A stretch of DNA of 13,300 bases from an uncultured Clostridia bacterium (GTDB lineage Bacteria; Bacillota; Clostridia; Oscillospirales; Oscillospiraceae), in the NCBI GenBank assembly GCA_937915065.1, contig CALDMR010000063.1, positions 1-13,300 of the forward strand. Reading direction: 5' to 3'. Shown piece after piece: positions 12,437 to 13,300 of this stretch. Each line of letters begins with the position of its first letter. The first letter of the stretch is position 1. The notes under the pieces are model-generated. The model was given only the letters and a program-made list of their open reading frames with translations. It was not told where the DNA came from and ran no database searches. A program made the position numbers and the translations under genes.

Positions 12437-13300
12437 ATGAATACGCAATATCATGATCATAACGATCCCCGGCAGACAGGGGAAGCGGACAAGCCCAAGC
12501 GGGTGGGCAGCTACCGCAAGGTGCAGATCGGCCTGTTTTTCGGCGTGCTGCTGGTGCTGTCGGTGATCTCCTGGATCATTCCCCTGCATCCAACGGAGTC
12601 GGAGGCGGAAAAGCGGGAGCTGGCGAAGTTCCCCGCCTTTTCGGTGCAGGCCCTGGCCAGCGGCGATTATTTCGATGGGATCAACGCCTGGTTTGCCGAT
12701 ACTTTCCCCTTCCGCGATGTGTATGTTTCGGCCAACGGCCGCTTTAAATCCCTGCTGTCGCTCGGCGGCACCACGGTTCACGGCAATGTGGAGCAGGGCG
12801 ACGCCATTCCGGATCAGCCCGCCGTACCGGAGGAACCTTCCGGCGAAGAACCCTCTGCCGACGAGCCGGCTGTGCCGCCGTCTGCGGATGAACCGGATCA
12901 TGAGATCCAGGAGCCGGATATGACGGACGTGCCTGTGGAAACCCTGGGGGCGATCCTGATTGCCGGGGACACGGCTTATGAATATTACAACTTTTCCCAG
13001 AGCGCGGCGGATATTTACACCAAGGCCATGAACCGGGCGGCATCCCTGCTGGAGGGAAAGGCCACGGTGTACGACATGATCGTGCCCACCAGCATGGATA
13101 TTACCCTGCCGGCTTCGGTGCGCAAGGGCGTGAATACGGCCGATCAGCGCAAGGCCATGGACTATATGTATTCCTCCATGTCTGACAGCGTGAAAAAAGT
13201 GGATATCTATGAAAATCTGCGCAATCACCGCGACGAATATATCTTCTTCCGCACGGATCATCACTGGACGGCCCTGGGCGCTTATTACGCCTATGAGGAA
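12437..13300 (+). CDS. DHHW-family (AlgJ/AlgX-like) membrane-anchored protein, 3' end beyond the window
   Basis: An open frame of 288 codons reaching the window end without a stop, so the protein is partial at its C-terminus. A cytoplasmic segment of about 29 residues precedes one membrane helix (about 30-49), giving an exported anchored protein. Family marks are EKRELAKFPAFS (58-69), FADTFPFRD (86-94) and FRTDHHWTALGAYY (271-284), which contains the DHHW motif (274-277). In AlgJ/AlgX and related SGNH-like acetyltransferases the Asp-His pair is catalytic, so this is probably the periphery-facing partner of the upstream MBOAT. Residues about 117-167 are a Pro/Glu/Asp-rich insert splitting the region before the strand TLGAILIAG. 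GAGGAGGGG at 12421-12429 supports ATG 12437. Confidence 0.9.
   Translation, partial: MNTQYHDHNDPRQTGEADKPKRVGSYRKVQIGLFFGVLLVLSVISWIIPLHPTESEAEKRELAKFPAFSVQALASGDYFDGINAWFADTFPFRDVYVSANGRFKSLLSLGGTTVHGNVEQGDAIPDQPAVPEEPSGEEPSADEPAVPPSADEPDHEIQEPDMTDVPVETLGAILIAGDTAYEYYNFSQSAADIYTKAMNRAASLLEGKATVYDMIVPTSMDITLPASVRKGVNTADQRKAMDYMYSSMSDSVKKVDIYENLRNHRDEYIFFRTDHHWTALGAYYAYEE

Noticed and set aside
12161..13264. A 367-codon open frame on the - strand opposite the MBOAT end and DHHW gene
   Set aside because: The + strand has the DHHW motif, FPFRD motif, a membrane helix and a good ribosome binding site; the opposite reading has none of these.

Overview
The window looks like chromosomal DNA of a GC-rich anaerobic Firmicute, most likely class Clostridia near the Oscillospiraceae/Ruminococcaceae. 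The grounds are Gram-positive surface anchoring (S-layer homology domains, a lipobox lipoprotein), strong AGGAGG-type ribosome binding sites, frequent GTG starts, a cysteine-containing S18, the rpsF-ssb-rpsR order, and high-GC codon use. The species cannot be named from the sequence alone. No tRNA, rRNA, CRISPR array, transposase or phage gene was seen.

Region 1 (about 1-9312, + strand) encodes what looks like a complete surface-to-cytoplasm vitamin uptake route. It holds a 1049-residue secreted SLH-anchored protein with two DUF4430 (transcobalamin beta-like) domains flanking an alpha-toroid; a second secreted SLH protein with an alpha-toroid but no DUF4430; a small lipoprotein with one DUF4430; an EcfT transmembrane protein; and an ABC-ABC-S-component fusion of the energy-coupling-factor (ECF) transporter. 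An alpha-toroid plus a DUF4430-like beta-domain is the architecture of animal intrinsic factor and transcobalamin, so the inferred substrate is cobalamin or another corrinoid. A perfect terminator and an extended -10 promoter separate the first gene from the other five, which are closely spaced or overlapping and end at a second perfect terminator. The ABC-ABC-S gene is broken by a net +1 frame change near 7556: either a real mutation or a sequence error.

Region 2 (9323-10528, - strand) is the housekeeping rpsF-ssb-rpsR operon (ribosomal protein S6, single-strand DNA-binding protein, ribosomal protein S18). It has a strong sigma-A promoter and a structured leader that may be the S6:S18 autoregulatory site. 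It converges on the transporter operon at the shared bidirectional terminator 9281-9312.

Region 3 (10529-13300) starts with about 190 bp of gene-free, GC-rich DNA. Then a rightward promoter (10718-10746) precedes an unusually long leader of about 210 nt with four hairpins and a tandem 11-bp repeat. It leads into an AlgI-like membrane-bound O-acyltransferase and a DHHW-family partner that runs off the window end. The pair probably O-acetylates an extracellular glycan.

The most interesting content is the bacterial intrinsic-factor-like capture system joined to its own ECF importer, and the frame break in that importer's energising subunit.
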